From assembly GCA_004020365.1 (NCBI GenBank), contig SAQR01000003.1, positions 218,461-282,460 on the forward strand: a DNA stretch of 64,000 nucleotides, given 5' to 3'. Both the position numbers and the translations under genes were made by a program. The notes beneath the pieces are model-generated. The model did no database searches. It worked only from the letters and a program-made list of their open reading frames with translations, and was not told the DNA's origin. Positions 1 through 7,988 of the stretch are shown here, one piece after another; within the stretch, counting starts at the first letter, position 1; each line of letters starts with the position of its first letter. This DNA comes from Mesorhizobium sp. Lineage in GTDB: Bacteria; Pseudomonadota; Alphaproteobacteria; Rhizobiales; Rhizobiaceae.

Positions 1-874
1 CCGCTACCTTGTCTTTGCCGTCGACCTCGGCCATCAGCGCCTTGTTGGCGCCGGGAAGGTCGGTGCCGGCTGCTGCCAGCCAGGTCTTGTACTGGGCGTC
101 GGAGACGACGCGGATCGCGATCGGCATGTAGGCGTGGTCCTTGCCGCAGAGCTCCGAACACTGGCCGTAATAGAGGCCTTCCTTTTCCGCCTTGAACCAG
201 ACCTCGTTGATGCGACCCGGAACCGCGTCGGTCTTGATGCCGAAGGACGGCATGGCAAAGGCGTGGATCACGTCCGCCGCCGTCACCAGCACACGGGTCA
301 TGGTGTTGACCGGCACCACCATCTCGTTGTCGACGGCGAGCAGGCGCGGATAGACGCCGCGGTCCTCCTTGCCGGCCGCGGCGCGGTCAGCATCCGCCAG
401 GATCGCCGAGTTGAAGGAAAGCGTGTTTTCGGTCTGGTATTCGTAGTCCCAGTTCCACTGGTTTCCCGTCGCCTTGACGGTCAGCTTGGCTTCCTCCGGC
501 GGTGTGTATTGCGCGGTCAGGAGTTGGAACGAGGGGATGGCGAGCAGGAGCAGGATGACGACCGGCCCAACCGTCCAGATCACCTCGATCAGCGTGTTGT
601 GGCTGGTGCGCGACGGGATCGGGTTGACGCTCGCGCGGAACTTCAGGATGCAATAGGCGATGAGAAAGAGCACGAAGAGGGTGATCGGCACGATGAACCA
701 CAGCGTATAGTGCTCGAACCAGGCGATCTGCCGCATCATGTCGGTGGCGGCGGGCTGGAAGCTCACCTCCCACGGCGCAGGCTGGGCCGCATGGGCGGAC
801 GCGCCGGTGAACAGCGTGGCGGCAGCGCTTGCCAGGAGTGTGGCGCCTGCTAGGAATTTTCTCATTGCCGTCAT
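1..874 (-). CDS. coxB: Cytochrome c oxidase subunit II (partial, C-terminus off the left edge)
   Basis: Subunit II of the aa3-type terminal oxidase, which takes electrons from cytochrome c at the periplasmic face through the CuA centre. About 291 codons are present and no stop is reached before the window edge. Residues 1-30 form a signal peptide, two membrane helices follow at about 55-77 and 95-118, and the CuA ligands are visible in the cupredoxin domain: H204, C239, E241, C243, H247 and M250. The ATG at 874 is preceded by GGGAG six bases upstream; an in-frame ATG at 865 is less well placed. The gene is divergent from ialB and tldD, an arrangement I recall from Rhizobiales. The identification is firm; only the last residues are missing. 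Confidence 0.97.
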   Translation of the reverse strand, partial: MTAMRKFLAGATLLASAAATLFTGASAHAAQPAPWEVSFQPAATDMMRQIAWFEHYTLWFIVPITLFVLFLIAYCILKFRASVNPIPSRTSHNTLIEVIWTVGPVVILLLLAIPSFQLLTAQYTPPEEAKLTVKATGNQWNWDYEYQTENTLSFNSAILADADRAAAGKEDRGVYPRLLAVDNEMVVPVNTMTRVLVTAADVIHAFAMPSFGIKTDAVPGRINEVWFKAEKEGLYYGQCSELCGKDHAYMPIAIRVVSDAQYKTWLAAAGTDLPGANKALMAEVDGKDKVA

Positions 875-1241
875 TAATCTCCCAATTCCTCGCGATCGGA
901 CCGCAAGAATATCGAACAACGCCGGGACGGGAATCCCGGAAAGTCCCGAGGCTGGTTCAAACCATACTCTATTTGCCTCTGCAAGAAAGGAGCGGGGGAA
1001 ACCGTGCGGCATTTTTGCGCGCAAGCGCGGCTGCGCCTTGTGGCGGCGGCCGCGGCGGTGGCGGACCCGCGAATGCCCGAGCGGCGGAGTGTCCCTGCAA
1101 AATGCGCCGGGCCGTCGCAATTCGGGCGAATTTGGCACGGAAAAGCGCACAATTGCCTTGGTCGAGGCAGGCCGGCAGTGGTCTCATCCTTTACTTGCCC
1201 TTGGCGCGGCTTAAAGTGCCGTGATTCGCAATGGAGCCGTC
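875..1241. other. Divergent intergenic region between coxB and ialB
   Basis: This 367-base GC-rich stretch separates the divergent coxB and ialB genes and must hold both promoters. Reading frames across it overlap on both strands without a usable ribosome binding site or recognisable product, so I see no gene here. No clear hairpin or operator stands out. Confidence 0.5.
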
Positions 1242-1847
1242 ATGAACTCTTGGCTTTGGGGACTTGGGCATTCGAGACTTGGGGTTTCGCTATTGGGGCT
1301 TTCGAGAAGCTTGTCGAACGTCATCCTTCTCGCTGCCGTGTCTAGCGTTGGCCTGGCTGGGATCGGCCTGTCCTATGTTGGCTCGTTTGGCGTCAGCCAG
1401 GCCAATGCCGCGCAGCCAAGCGGCAAGGTGCGGACGACGCATGGCGCATGGTCGATCATCTGCGACACGCCGGCCGGCGCCACATTGGAACAATGCGTGA
1501 TGATGCAGAACGTCGTCGCCGAAGACCGTCCCGAGATGGGGCTTTCCGTCGTCGTGCTGCGCACTGCCGACAACAAGGCCGAAATCCTGCGCGTGCTGGC
1601 GCCGCTCGGCGTGCTGCTGCCCAACGGGCTTGGCCTCAATGTCGACGGCAAGGACATCGGCCGGGCCTATTTCGTGCGCTGCTTCCAGGACGGCTGCTAT
1701 GCCGAGGTCATTCTCGAAAAGCCACTGCTCGATACGCTGAAGTCCGGAACGTCAGCCACCTTCATCGTCTTCCAGACGCCGGAAGAAGGCATTGGCATCC
1801 CGGTTGAGCTCAAGGGTTTCGCCGACGGTTTCGCCGCCCTGCCTTGA
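1242..1847 (+). CDS. Invasion-associated locus B (IalB) family protein
   Basis: Secreted or periplasmic protein of the IalB family, named from Bartonella; in rhizobia its role is unclear. The protein is about 201 residues from the ATG at 1242. A hydrophobic segment near residues 22-50 ending around NAAQPSG is a signal peptide or anchor. The mature part begins with the family pattern HGAWSIICDTP and has paired cysteines (LEQC and RCFQDGC) typical of IalB proteins. An alternative upstream start at 1221 adds seven residues. It lies between coxB and tldD and reads toward tldD; a repeat copy sits just downstream. The family call is good and the function is not known. Confidence 0.85.
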   Translation: MNSWLWGLGHSRLGVSLLGLSRSLSNVILLAAVSSVGLAGIGLSYVGSFGVSQANAAQPSGKVRTTHGAWSIICDTPAGATLEQCVMMQNVVAEDRPEMGLSVVVLRTADNKAEILRVLAPLGVLLPNGLGLNVDGKDIGRAYFVRCFQDGCYAEVILEKPLLDTLKSGTSATFIVFQTPEEGIGIPVELKGFADGFAALP

Positions 1848-1900
1848 GACCAAAATCCTAAAGTCCTTACCAACGAGAAGTATTTTTGACTGGCCTTTGG

Positions 1901-1999
1901 CTACGCGCCGCGCGTCCAAGGACGCGCAAAGGGACGCTGTAGCGCTTTGTTTTGCGCATGATCCTTTCCGAAAATCGATTCCGATTTTCGGGGTCATGC
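1901..1999 (+). repeat. Rhizobial intergenic repeat, copy R1
   Basis: A roughly 100-base palindromic intergenic element between ialB and tldD. It contains the dyad GCGCGTCC/GGACGCGC, then a GACGCTGTAGCGC segment, then a GCATGATC segment and the dyad GAAAATCG/CGATTTTC ending in GGGGTCATGC. The same succession of blocks occurs at 51378-51498 in the same orientation and, more decayed, at 30418-30504 in the opposite orientation. It lies between genes and carries no reading frame of its own. Confidence 0.8.
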
Positions 2000-2084
2000 A
2001 CAGACAATGGTCATTGCCGATTGTCTGGGCGCACCTTCGCGCCTACATCGTGAGGACATTCTCTTTCCACGGACGGACCGCGCC

Positions 2085-3497
2085 ATGAACAGCCTGATCG
2101 GCCAATTCGACATTTCCGACGATCGCATCAAGCAGATCGTCGCCGAGACCATCAACGGCGCCGACGACGGCGAGTTGTTCCTCGAATACAGCGAGAGCGA
2201 AGCGCTGATGTTCGACAATGGCCGGCTGAAGACCGCCAATTTCAACACAGACCAAGGCTTTGGCCTGCGCGCCGTCGCCGGCGAAGCGACCGGCTACGCG
2301 CATTCCAGCGATCTTTCGGAAGCATCGCTGCTGCGCGCGGCCGACGCCGTGTCAACGGTCAAGAGCGGCTATTCCGGCACGCTTGCTGCGGCTCCCGCCC
2401 GCACCAACCGCCATCTCTATGGCGATGACAACCCGATCCCCTCGCCCTCCTTCGAGGCCAAGGCCAAGCTCCTTCAGGAAATCGATGGCTGGCTGCGAGC
2501 CGAGGATCCGCGCGTGCGGCAGGTGACGGCGTCGCTCGCCGCCTCCTGGCAGCATGTCGAGATCGTGCGTGCCGACGGCCAGATGGTGCGCGACATCCGC
2601 CCGCTGGTCAGGATCAACGTGTCGGTGGTGGTCGGCAACGGCGACCGCCAGGAGAGCGGCTCCTACGGCATGGGCGGACGCAAAGGGTTTGGCGAATTCC
2701 TGGTCGACGAGAGTTGGAAGCACGCCGCCAAGGAAGCGTTGCGGCAAGCGCTGGTCAACCTCGAGGCCGTCCCGGCGCCGGCCGGCACCTTCGACATCGT
2801 GCTGTCCAGCGGCTGGCCGGGCGTCATGCTGCACGAAGCCGTCGGCCACGGGCTGGAAGGCGATTTCAACCGCAAGAAGACCTCGGCCTTCGCCGGGCTG
2901 ATGGGCCAGCAGGTGGCCGCCAAGGGCGTCACAGTGGTGGACGACGGCACCATGGCCGAGCGGCGCGGCTCGCTGACCGTCGACGATGAAGGCACGCCGT
3001 CGGCGCGCAATGTGCTGATCGACGACGGCAAGCTTGTCGGCTATATGCAGGACCGCCAGAACGCCCGGCTGATGGGCATGAACGCCACCGGCAACGGACG
3101 GCGCGAAGGCTATGCGCACCAGCCGATGCCGCGCATGACCAACACCTACATGACGTCAGGCGACATGGAGCCGGACGAAATCATCGCCTCGGTCAAGAAC
3201 GGTATCTATGCCGTCTCCTTCGGCGGCGGCCAGGTCGACATCACCTCGGGCAAATTCGTGTTCGGCTGCACCGAGGCCTACATGATCGAGAACGGCAAGG
3301 TGACGCAGCCGATCAAGGGCGCCATGCTGATCGGCAATGGGCCGGATGCCATGCATCGCGTTTCGATGATCGGCAACGACATGAAGCTCGACACCGGCAT
3401 CGGCATGTGCGGCAAGGCCGGCCAGGGCGTGCCGGTCGGCGTCGGCCAGCCGCACCTCAGGATGAACCAGATGACGGTTGGCGGAACGCGGGTTTGA
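2085..3497 (+). CDS. tldD: Metalloprotease TldD
   Basis: TldD is the partner of TldE/PmbA in a cytosolic zinc metalloprotease that degrades unfolded peptides and trims some ribosomally made peptides and antitoxins. The product is 470 residues, the usual family length. The HExxxH zinc motif starts at H250 in the stretch HEAVGHGLEGD, and a conserved cysteine near residue 395 (FGCTEAY) is the expected third ligand. The ATG at 2085 is preferred over the upstream ATG at 2007 because the family N-terminus (short, then FDISDDRIKQI) begins there and the extra 26 residues are not conserved-looking. tldE is not in this window. TldD/E proteins can mature RiPPs in other bacteria, which is worth remembering given the bufferin and YcaO genes nearby, but no link is visible here. 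Confidence 0.95.
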   Translation: MNSLIGQFDISDDRIKQIVAETINGADDGELFLEYSESEALMFDNGRLKTANFNTDQGFGLRAVAGEATGYAHSSDLSEASLLRAADAVSTVKSGYSGTLAAAPARTNRHLYGDDNPIPSPSFEAKAKLLQEIDGWLRAEDPRVRQVTASLAASWQHVEIVRADGQMVRDIRPLVRINVSVVVGNGDRQESGSYGMGGRKGFGEFLVDESWKHAAKEALRQALVNLEAVPAPAGTFDIVLSSGWPGVMLHEAVGHGLEGDFNRKKTSAFAGLMGQQVAAKGVTVVDDGTMAERRGSLTVDDEGTPSARNVLIDDGKLVGYMQDRQNARLMGMNATGNGRREGYAHQPMPRMTNTYMTSGDMEPDEIIASVKNGIYAVSFGGGQVDITSGKFVFGCTEAYMIENGKVTQPIKGAMLIGNGPDAMHRVSMIGNDMKLDTGIGMCGKAGQGVPVGVGQPHLRMNQMTVGGTRV

Positions 3498-3534
3498 GCG
3501 ACCAGCCTGTCGAAGCTGGCCTATTCGAAACTTC

Positions 3535-4041
3535 CTAAAGCCATGAAGCCGGCGTTTTCGGCAGGCGATGGTCGGGATCGATAACCTTCAGGCGGGGTGC
3601 GTTGCTCTCGTTCCATCGCCAGAGCGCCACGCATGTGCCGCCGGGCGACATGAAGGAGGGGTAGATCACGCCATGCTGCCCATCGGCAAGCAGGCGATCT
3701 CTCAGCGTGTGCGTCTCAGGCACCAGGGCTTGATCCATGATGTCGCGCCATTCACATCGGTGAATGTCTGCCGTGACGCCGAGCTTGATCAGCACATCAG
3801 CGTCCGTCAGGTCGGCCAGCCGCGCGCCTGAAAGTTCGAGTTTCGCAATCAGCGCCGGATGCTGGACAAAGCCCTGATTGTACTCCGCCCAAGCAGTGGA
3901 CAACTCGCCCGCGGCATAGATCGTCGGGGTGCCCACTGGATTCCAGCGACCGCCGAAGCGGGCTGCTCCTTCGCCGGAAAGCGGCAGATGCGCCCAACGC
4001 GGCACGAAGGCGCGCCATAGGCTCAGTCTGTTTTCAGGCAT
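3535..4041 (-). CDS. RES-domain toxin of a RES-Xre toxin-antitoxin pair
   Basis: RES-domain proteins act as toxins that consume or modify NAD or phosphoribosyl substrates in an ADP-ribosyltransferase-like fold. The 168-residue product starts with MPENRLSLWRAF, has the arginine-containing FGGRWNPVGTP stretch near residues 28-40, and a conserved glutamate in TAWAEY, in keeping with the R-E-S catalytic set. The ATG at 4041 lies inside the end of the upstream antitoxin gene and the two overlap by 8 bases, giving translational coupling. The long N-terminal extension of the open frame is only the antitoxin read in another frame. Confident family call; the exact substrate is not visible. Confidence 0.88.
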   Translation of the reverse strand: MPENRLSLWRAFVPRWAHLPLSGEGAARFGGRWNPVGTPTIYAAGELSTAWAEYNQGFVQHPALIAKLELSGARLADLTDADVLIKLGVTADIHRCEWRDIMDQALVPETHTLRDRLLADGQHGVIYPSFMSPGGTCVALWRWNESNAPRLKVIDPDHRLPKTPASWL

Positions 4042-4405
4042 AGATGCCGGAGCGGACTGCCTCCAGATAGGCAAGCACCTTGTCCGTCTTGCCCTCTCGA
4101 ACGAGATCGTAGGCGGTCTTTCCCGCCCAGCCGGGGATCGGCTGATGCTTGAACCAGATCGCCGCACGCTGTTCATCGCCGGCCATCTCGCCTGCCATCG
4201 CAAGGATGCGGACAATCGGACTCAAGGCGGCGTCGACCTTGCGCGCGCCGGTCTTGGCGGCAAGCGTGTTGCGCGCGACGCCGATCAGGCTCGCCAGTTC
4301 GGTCAGATTGACGCCCAGCAGTTCAGCCACCCGTCTTGCCGAAAGAAATGGCGTCCGCTCGTCGCCAAAGCGCGATGCTCTGATATCGAGAGCTGCGGTA
4401 TTCAT
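4034..4405 (-). CDS. Xre/MbcA/ParS-type antitoxin (DUF2384)
   Basis: Antitoxin partner of the RES toxin encoded immediately downstream. The 123-residue protein has an N-terminal Xre-like DNA-binding region (ARRVAELLGVNLTELASLIG, about residues 24-43) and a C-terminal DUF2384 region with the pattern GWAGKTAYDLVREGKTDKVL near residues 90-110, which binds the toxin in this family. It overlaps the toxin gene by 8 bases. An imperfect inverted repeat immediately upstream of its start (4417-4451) is the likely site of autoregulation. Confidence 0.88.
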   Translation of the reverse strand: MNTAALDIRASRFGDERTPFLSARRVAELLGVNLTELASLIGVARNTLAAKTGARKVDAALSPIVRILAMAGEMAGDEQRAAIWFKHQPIPGWAGKTAYDLVREGKTDKVLAYLEAVRSGIYA

Positions 4406-4416
4406 AACAGATTCCT

Positions 4417-4451
4417 AGCACATTTTGAACAGAACACGCTCAAAATATGCT
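4417..4451. promoter_or_regulatory. Inverted-repeat operator upstream of the RES-Xre operon
   Basis: The arms AGCACATTTTGA (4417-4428) and TCAAAATATGCT (4440-4451) pair in 11 of 12 positions and are separated by 11 bases. The element lies 12 bases upstream of the antitoxin start. Xre-type antitoxins usually repress their own operon by binding such dyads. The assignment rests on position and symmetry alone. Confidence 0.6.
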
Positions 4452-4489
4452 CATTCTGCGCGAAATTCAAGCTCAACAAATGCGGACCG

Positions 4490-5731
4490 TTACCGCCGTC
4501 GCTTCGGCTTCTCCAGAAGCGCGACGGCCTCGACATGCGGCGACCACAGGAACTGGTCGATCGGCGTCACGCTTTTCAGGGCGTAGCCGCCGTCAACGAG
4601 GATGCGCAGGTCGCGCGCCAGCGTAACCGGATTGCAGGAAACCGCGGCGACCAGCGGCACGTCGGAACGGGCAATCTGTTTCGACTGGTCTTCGGCGCCG
4701 GCGCGGGGCGGATCGAACACAACGCCATCGAAGGCATTCAACTCCTTGAATGTGAGCGGCCGCCGAAACAGGTCGCGGCGTTCACTGGTAACGCGCTTCA
4801 GACCGCTGGCGAAACGGAATGCCCGGTCGAGCGCCGAAAGCGCCGCCGCATCCCCCTCCACCGCATGGACTTCCGACTTGGCGGCGAGACGCAGCGCAAA
4901 GCTGCCGCAGCCGGCGAAGAGATCGGCGACTTTTTTGGCGCGCGCGAGGTGCCGGCCGACGATGTCGGCCATCGCCTGCTCGGCGGCAACGGTAGCCTGC
5001 AGGAAGGCGCCCGGCGGCACTGCGACAGCGACGCTGCCGAACGTGACAACCGGCTTTTTGGGCTCGATGATGATCTCGCCATCGATCGAAAGCCTGGCCA
5101 ACCCCTGAGCGATGACGAAATTCGAGGCGACGCGGCGCTGGTTCTCGCCGAGCTTGCCGGACTCGTGAACCGCGACATCGAGGCCGGAAGCGGTCACCGT
5201 GACCGTCATGCGGAACGATTTCGTCGTTGCGCAAACCAATTCGGCAAGTGCTCTCAGAGCGTCGAGCTTTGCGACGATCTCGGGCAGCGAGATCGGGCAT
5301 TCCTCGATGGAAATGATCTCGGACGATAGCGCCCGAACGAAGCCGAGCAGCATGCCAGCCTCGCTGCGCCGGGCGGTGAACACGACGCGCCGACGCGTCT
5401 GCGGCGCGCACGGCACCAGCGCGTCAATGTCGCAAGTGATGCCCTTGCTGTTGAGCGCATGCGCAACCTTGTCGCGCTTCCACCGATGATAGGCTTCGGC
5501 CTCAAGATGCTGGATGGCGCAGCCGCCGCATTCGGTGAAATGCCGACAGGCAGGGTCGATGCGAAGCGGCGAAGCCTCCACCACCGATATCAGCGTGGCG
5601 CGATCCCTTTCACGCGCGGCGGCGACGGTTTCACCGGGCAGCGTGAACGGAATGAAAAGCTCGCCGGTTTCGGTCTCGGCGACGCCGTCGCCCTGGGAGC
5701 CCAGCCGTGTGATCGTGAAGCGAGCGGTCAT
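4490..5731 (-). CDS. Class I SAM-dependent RNA 5-methyluridine methyltransferase (TrmA/RlmD family)
   Basis: Methylates a uridine at C5 in ribosomal or transfer RNA; the family includes RlmC, RlmD and TrmA. The 413-residue protein has an N-terminal TRAM-like domain (about 1-55), a cysteine cluster CRHFTECGGC that fits the [4Fe-4S] site of RlmC/RlmD proteins, a SAM-binding motif VADLFAGCGSFAL, the motif FDPPRAG, and the catalytic cysteine in AAVSCNPVTLARDL. The ATG at 5731 overlaps the end of tlyA by 4 bases (ATGA), so the two form an operon of RNA methyltransferases. Which uridine is modified cannot be told from sequence; RlmD-like is favoured because of the iron-sulphur cysteines. Confidence 0.9.
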   Translation of the reverse strand: MTARFTITRLGSQGDGVAETETGELFIPFTLPGETVAAARERDRATLISVVEASPLRIDPACRHFTECGGCAIQHLEAEAYHRWKRDKVAHALNSKGITCDIDALVPCAPQTRRRVVFTARRSEAGMLLGFVRALSSEIISIEECPISLPEIVAKLDALRALAELVCATTKSFRMTVTVTASGLDVAVHESGKLGENQRRVASNFVIAQGLARLSIDGEIIIEPKKPVVTFGSVAVAVPPGAFLQATVAAEQAMADIVGRHLARAKKVADLFAGCGSFALRLAAKSEVHAVEGDAAALSALDRAFRFASGLKRVTSERRDLFRRPLTFKELNAFDGVVFDPPRAGAEDQSKQIARSDVPLVAAVSCNPVTLARDLRILVDGGYALKSVTPIDQFLWSPHVEAVALLEKPKRRR

Positions 5732-6516
5732 CGGCCTCCGATCCCCCTGTTCTCGATACCGGCGTCCTTGATCCCGGCGAGCAGGAACTCGCGGTTGCCG
5801 TCGCCGCCTTCGATCGGCGACAGGTGCAGTCCGAGCGAGCGCCAGCCGGGGACGCCGTCCAGCCAATCCTGCAGCAGGCCGGCAATCCGCGCGGCATCGT
5901 ATGGGTCTTTCAGCAAGCCGCCCTTGCCGATCGCCTCGCGGCCCGCCTCGAACTGCGGCTTGACCAGAAATATTGCTTTGGCGCCGCTCCTGGCAATGGC
6001 GAGCGCCGGTGGCAGCGCCAGTTTCAACGAGATGAAGCTGACATCGGAGACGATAAAATCCGGAATGCGATCGGCAAGATCGGCGGCGGAAAGATCACGC
6101 GCGTTCAATCCCTCGATGACCGTCACACGCGGATCGCCGGCGATATCCGGATGTATCTGGCCATGTCCGACGTCGATCGCCGTGACATGGGCCGCGCCGC
6201 GTTCGAGCAGCACTTGAGTGAAGCCTCCGGTCGAGGCGCCGACGTCGAGCGCTTCGCTGCCGGCTGGATCGAGACCGAAATGATCGAGCCCGGCGATCAG
6301 CTTCAGCGCAGCACGCGACACATAGCCCTGCGCCGGATCATCGACTTCTATGAGGCAATCAGCCCGGACGGTCTGGCCGGGCTTGCGGGCGATGACGCCG
6401 TCAACCTTCACGGTGCCGCGCTCGATCGCGTCGCGGGCGCGAGAGCGGCTGGGGAACAGGCCGCGCGCGACGAGGAGTTCGTCGAGCCGCTGGCGTGTGC
6501 TGGCTGGTAAAGTCAT
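5728..6516 (-). CDS. tlyA: TlyA family rRNA (cytidine-2'-O)-methyltransferase
   Basis: TlyA methylates ribose of cytidines in 16S and 23S rRNA; it was once labelled haemolysin A. The 262-residue product has an N-terminal S4 RNA-binding domain (residues about 9-70, RLDELLVARGLFPSRSRARD) and an FtsJ-like Rossmann domain with the SAM motif LDVGASTGGFTQVLLERGA and the downstream VSDVSFISL segment. It is translationally coupled to the downstream RNA methyltransferase gene. As I recall, in rhizobia tlyA usually lies close to dxs; here 14.7 kb separates them. Confidence 0.93.
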   Translation of the reverse strand: MTLPASTRQRLDELLVARGLFPSRSRARDAIERGTVKVDGVIARKPGQTVRADCLIEVDDPAQGYVSRAALKLIAGLDHFGLDPAGSEALDVGASTGGFTQVLLERGAAHVTAIDVGHGQIHPDIAGDPRVTVIEGLNARDLSAADLADRIPDFIVSDVSFISLKLALPPALAIARSGAKAIFLVKPQFEAGREAIGKGGLLKDPYDAARIAGLLQDWLDGVPGWRSLGLHLSPIEGGDGNREFLLAGIKDAGIENRGIGGR

Positions 6517-6687
6517 CGGCCTTCATGGCGAAAGCCTGTCACGAAGGCAAGGATGTTCGGGACAACGAACATCTTGCGAAAGCGGCGAGCGCATCAGGCC
6601 ACGCCCACAATTTGTTGAATATCGCACCGGGTCCGGCACAATGTTGGGAACAATGCTCGTGTTGCTGCCAAAAAGTTAGGAGGACGA

Positions 6688-7089
6688 ATGCTGACCGGAA
6701 CCTGCCATTGTGGCGCGGCCCGCTGGACTTTGGAGGGCGATCCCGGCTCGATCACCGCCTGCAACTGCACGCTTTGCCGCCGCTATGGCGCGCTGTGGGC
6801 TTACGATTATGTCGACGAACGCATCCGTCTTGCGGGACCGACAAGTGCTTATAGGCGCTCCGGAAAGGATGGCCCGTCACTCGAGATTCTGTTCTGTCCG
6901 ACATGCGCCTGTGTGCTGGCCTGGCGTGGCTTGCGCGCCAGCGCCGCCGGTCGCACTCGGATCGCCGTCAATGTCAGGCTCGCGCCGCCCGACACCGTCG
7001 CCGACCTGCCAATCGACCATTTCGATGGCCTCCTCACGTTCGAGGACCTGCCGCGCGATGGTCGCTGCGTGCGCGATATGTGGTTCTAG
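6688..7089 (+). CDS. GFA/CENP-V domain zinc-binding protein
   Basis: Small cytosolic protein of the glutathione-dependent formaldehyde-activating (GFA) superfamily. The 133-residue product carries the expected zinc-binding cysteines: CHC at residues 6-8, CNCTLC near 30-35 and CPTCAC near 72-77. The start at 6688 has GGAGG just upstream. Most members of this family have no assigned reaction and the true formaldehyde-activating activity is restricted to few, so no substrate is claimed. It stands alone between tlyA and the divergently placed azoR. Confidence 0.85.
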   Translation: MLTGTCHCGAARWTLEGDPGSITACNCTLCRRYGALWAYDYVDERIRLAGPTSAYRRSGKDGPSLEILFCPTCACVLAWRGLRASAAGRTRIAVNVRLAPPDTVADLPIDHFDGLLTFEDLPRDGRCVRDMWF

Positions 7090-7227
7090 CGGAAAAACTG
7101 ACACTCACTACCGGTGCGGAAGGGCGGTAGGCGGCCCCCTTGCGCCGACCGGCTCCGTCGCACCATAAGGCGACCTTCCCGGCGAGTCTCCAGAGCCGCC
7201 CTTCTTGTCCGCAGCAGCGCTTCATAA

Positions 7228-7890
7228 TCATGCAACCGCCTCTGTTGTCCGCGACAGCAGGTCTTCCGCCAGCCGTAACGCCGCCTCCCGTGCATCCTGG
7301 CGAGCCGCATGATCAATATCGGGTCCAAACAGGGTTTTTTGGATGATTAGACTGCGGACATCTTCGATACCAATGAAACGCAACCACGCTTCTATGTAGG
7401 GTTTTTGAAAGTCGAAGCGCTGCGCCGGAGTGATGGATTGCGCCGCATAGTCGAGACCTCGCGCATGGATGACCACTGCGATTTTATCCCGGAGCAGTCC
7501 TTCGAACCCGTGTTCAGGGTCGAACGAGAAAAGGATGTCCTTCTGCGATACCAGGTCGATGAAGTGCTTGAGCTTGTAGGGAATGCTGAAATTCCACAGC
7601 GGCGTCGACAAGAGGACAATATCCGCCCAGTGCAGTTGTTGCGCCAATTCCTGCAAAGTGGCCCATGCCTGCTGTTGAGAAGGGGTAAGCGGCGTGCCGC
7701 TGAGCCCCGCATATTTGGCCAACATCGCGTCCTCACCGAATTCGGGGAGGTCGACATCCCATAGGTCGAGCGTTGAAACCGCCAGGTCGGGTCGCCGACC
7801 ACGACAGCTTTGGACAAAGGCCTCGGCGACCTCACGCGAGGCGGAACGCTCTTTGCGAGGCGAGGAAACGATATGCAGCAGCTTGGTCAT
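7228..7890 (-). CDS. FMN-dependent NADH-azoreductase / NAD(P)H quinone reductase (AzoR-like)
   Basis: Flavodoxin-fold oxidoreductase that reduces quinones and azo compounds by two electrons with NAD(P)H. The 220-residue product begins MTKLLHIVSSPRKERSASRE, in which the SSPRKERSAS loop binds the FMN phosphate, and has the family segment STPLWNFSIPYKLKHFIDL around residues 95-113 that lines the flavin site. It is transcribed away from a LysR regulator with only 98 bases between them, and a TCAATT-N9-AATTGA dyad in that gap suggests control by it. The family is clear, the substrate unknown. Confidence 0.88.
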   Translation of the reverse strand: MTKLLHIVSSPRKERSASREVAEAFVQSCRGRRPDLAVSTLDLWDVDLPEFGEDAMLAKYAGLSGTPLTPSQQQAWATLQELAQQLHWADIVLLSTPLWNFSIPYKLKHFIDLVSQKDILFSFDPEHGFEGLLRDKIAVVIHARGLDYAAQSITPAQRFDFQKPYIEAWLRFIGIEDVRSLIIQKTLFGPDIDHAARQDAREAALRLAEDLLSRTTEAVA

Positions 7891-7933
7891 GGATCATCCT
7901 TGCTCATTGTCACGAGCCGTATTGCGTCATATT

Positions 7934-7954
7934 TCAATTCAATATAAAAATTGA
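7934..7954. promoter_or_regulatory. LysR-type operator between azoR-like gene and its LysR regulator
   Basis: A perfect inverted repeat TCAATT (7934-7939) and AATTGA (7949-7954) separated by nine bases, which matches the T-N11-A layout typical of LysR-family binding sites. It sits 44 bases upstream of the azoR-like start and 35 bases upstream of the LysR start, so it could serve both repression of the regulator and activation of the reductase. Confidence 0.6.
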
Positions 7955-7988
7955 GATTATCGACAATATTCATCATGGATCAGAATAT

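Noticed and set aside
134-853. Long plus-strand frame across the start of the window
   Set aside because: It is the complement of coxB, which has signal peptide, membrane helices and all CuA ligands on the minus strand.
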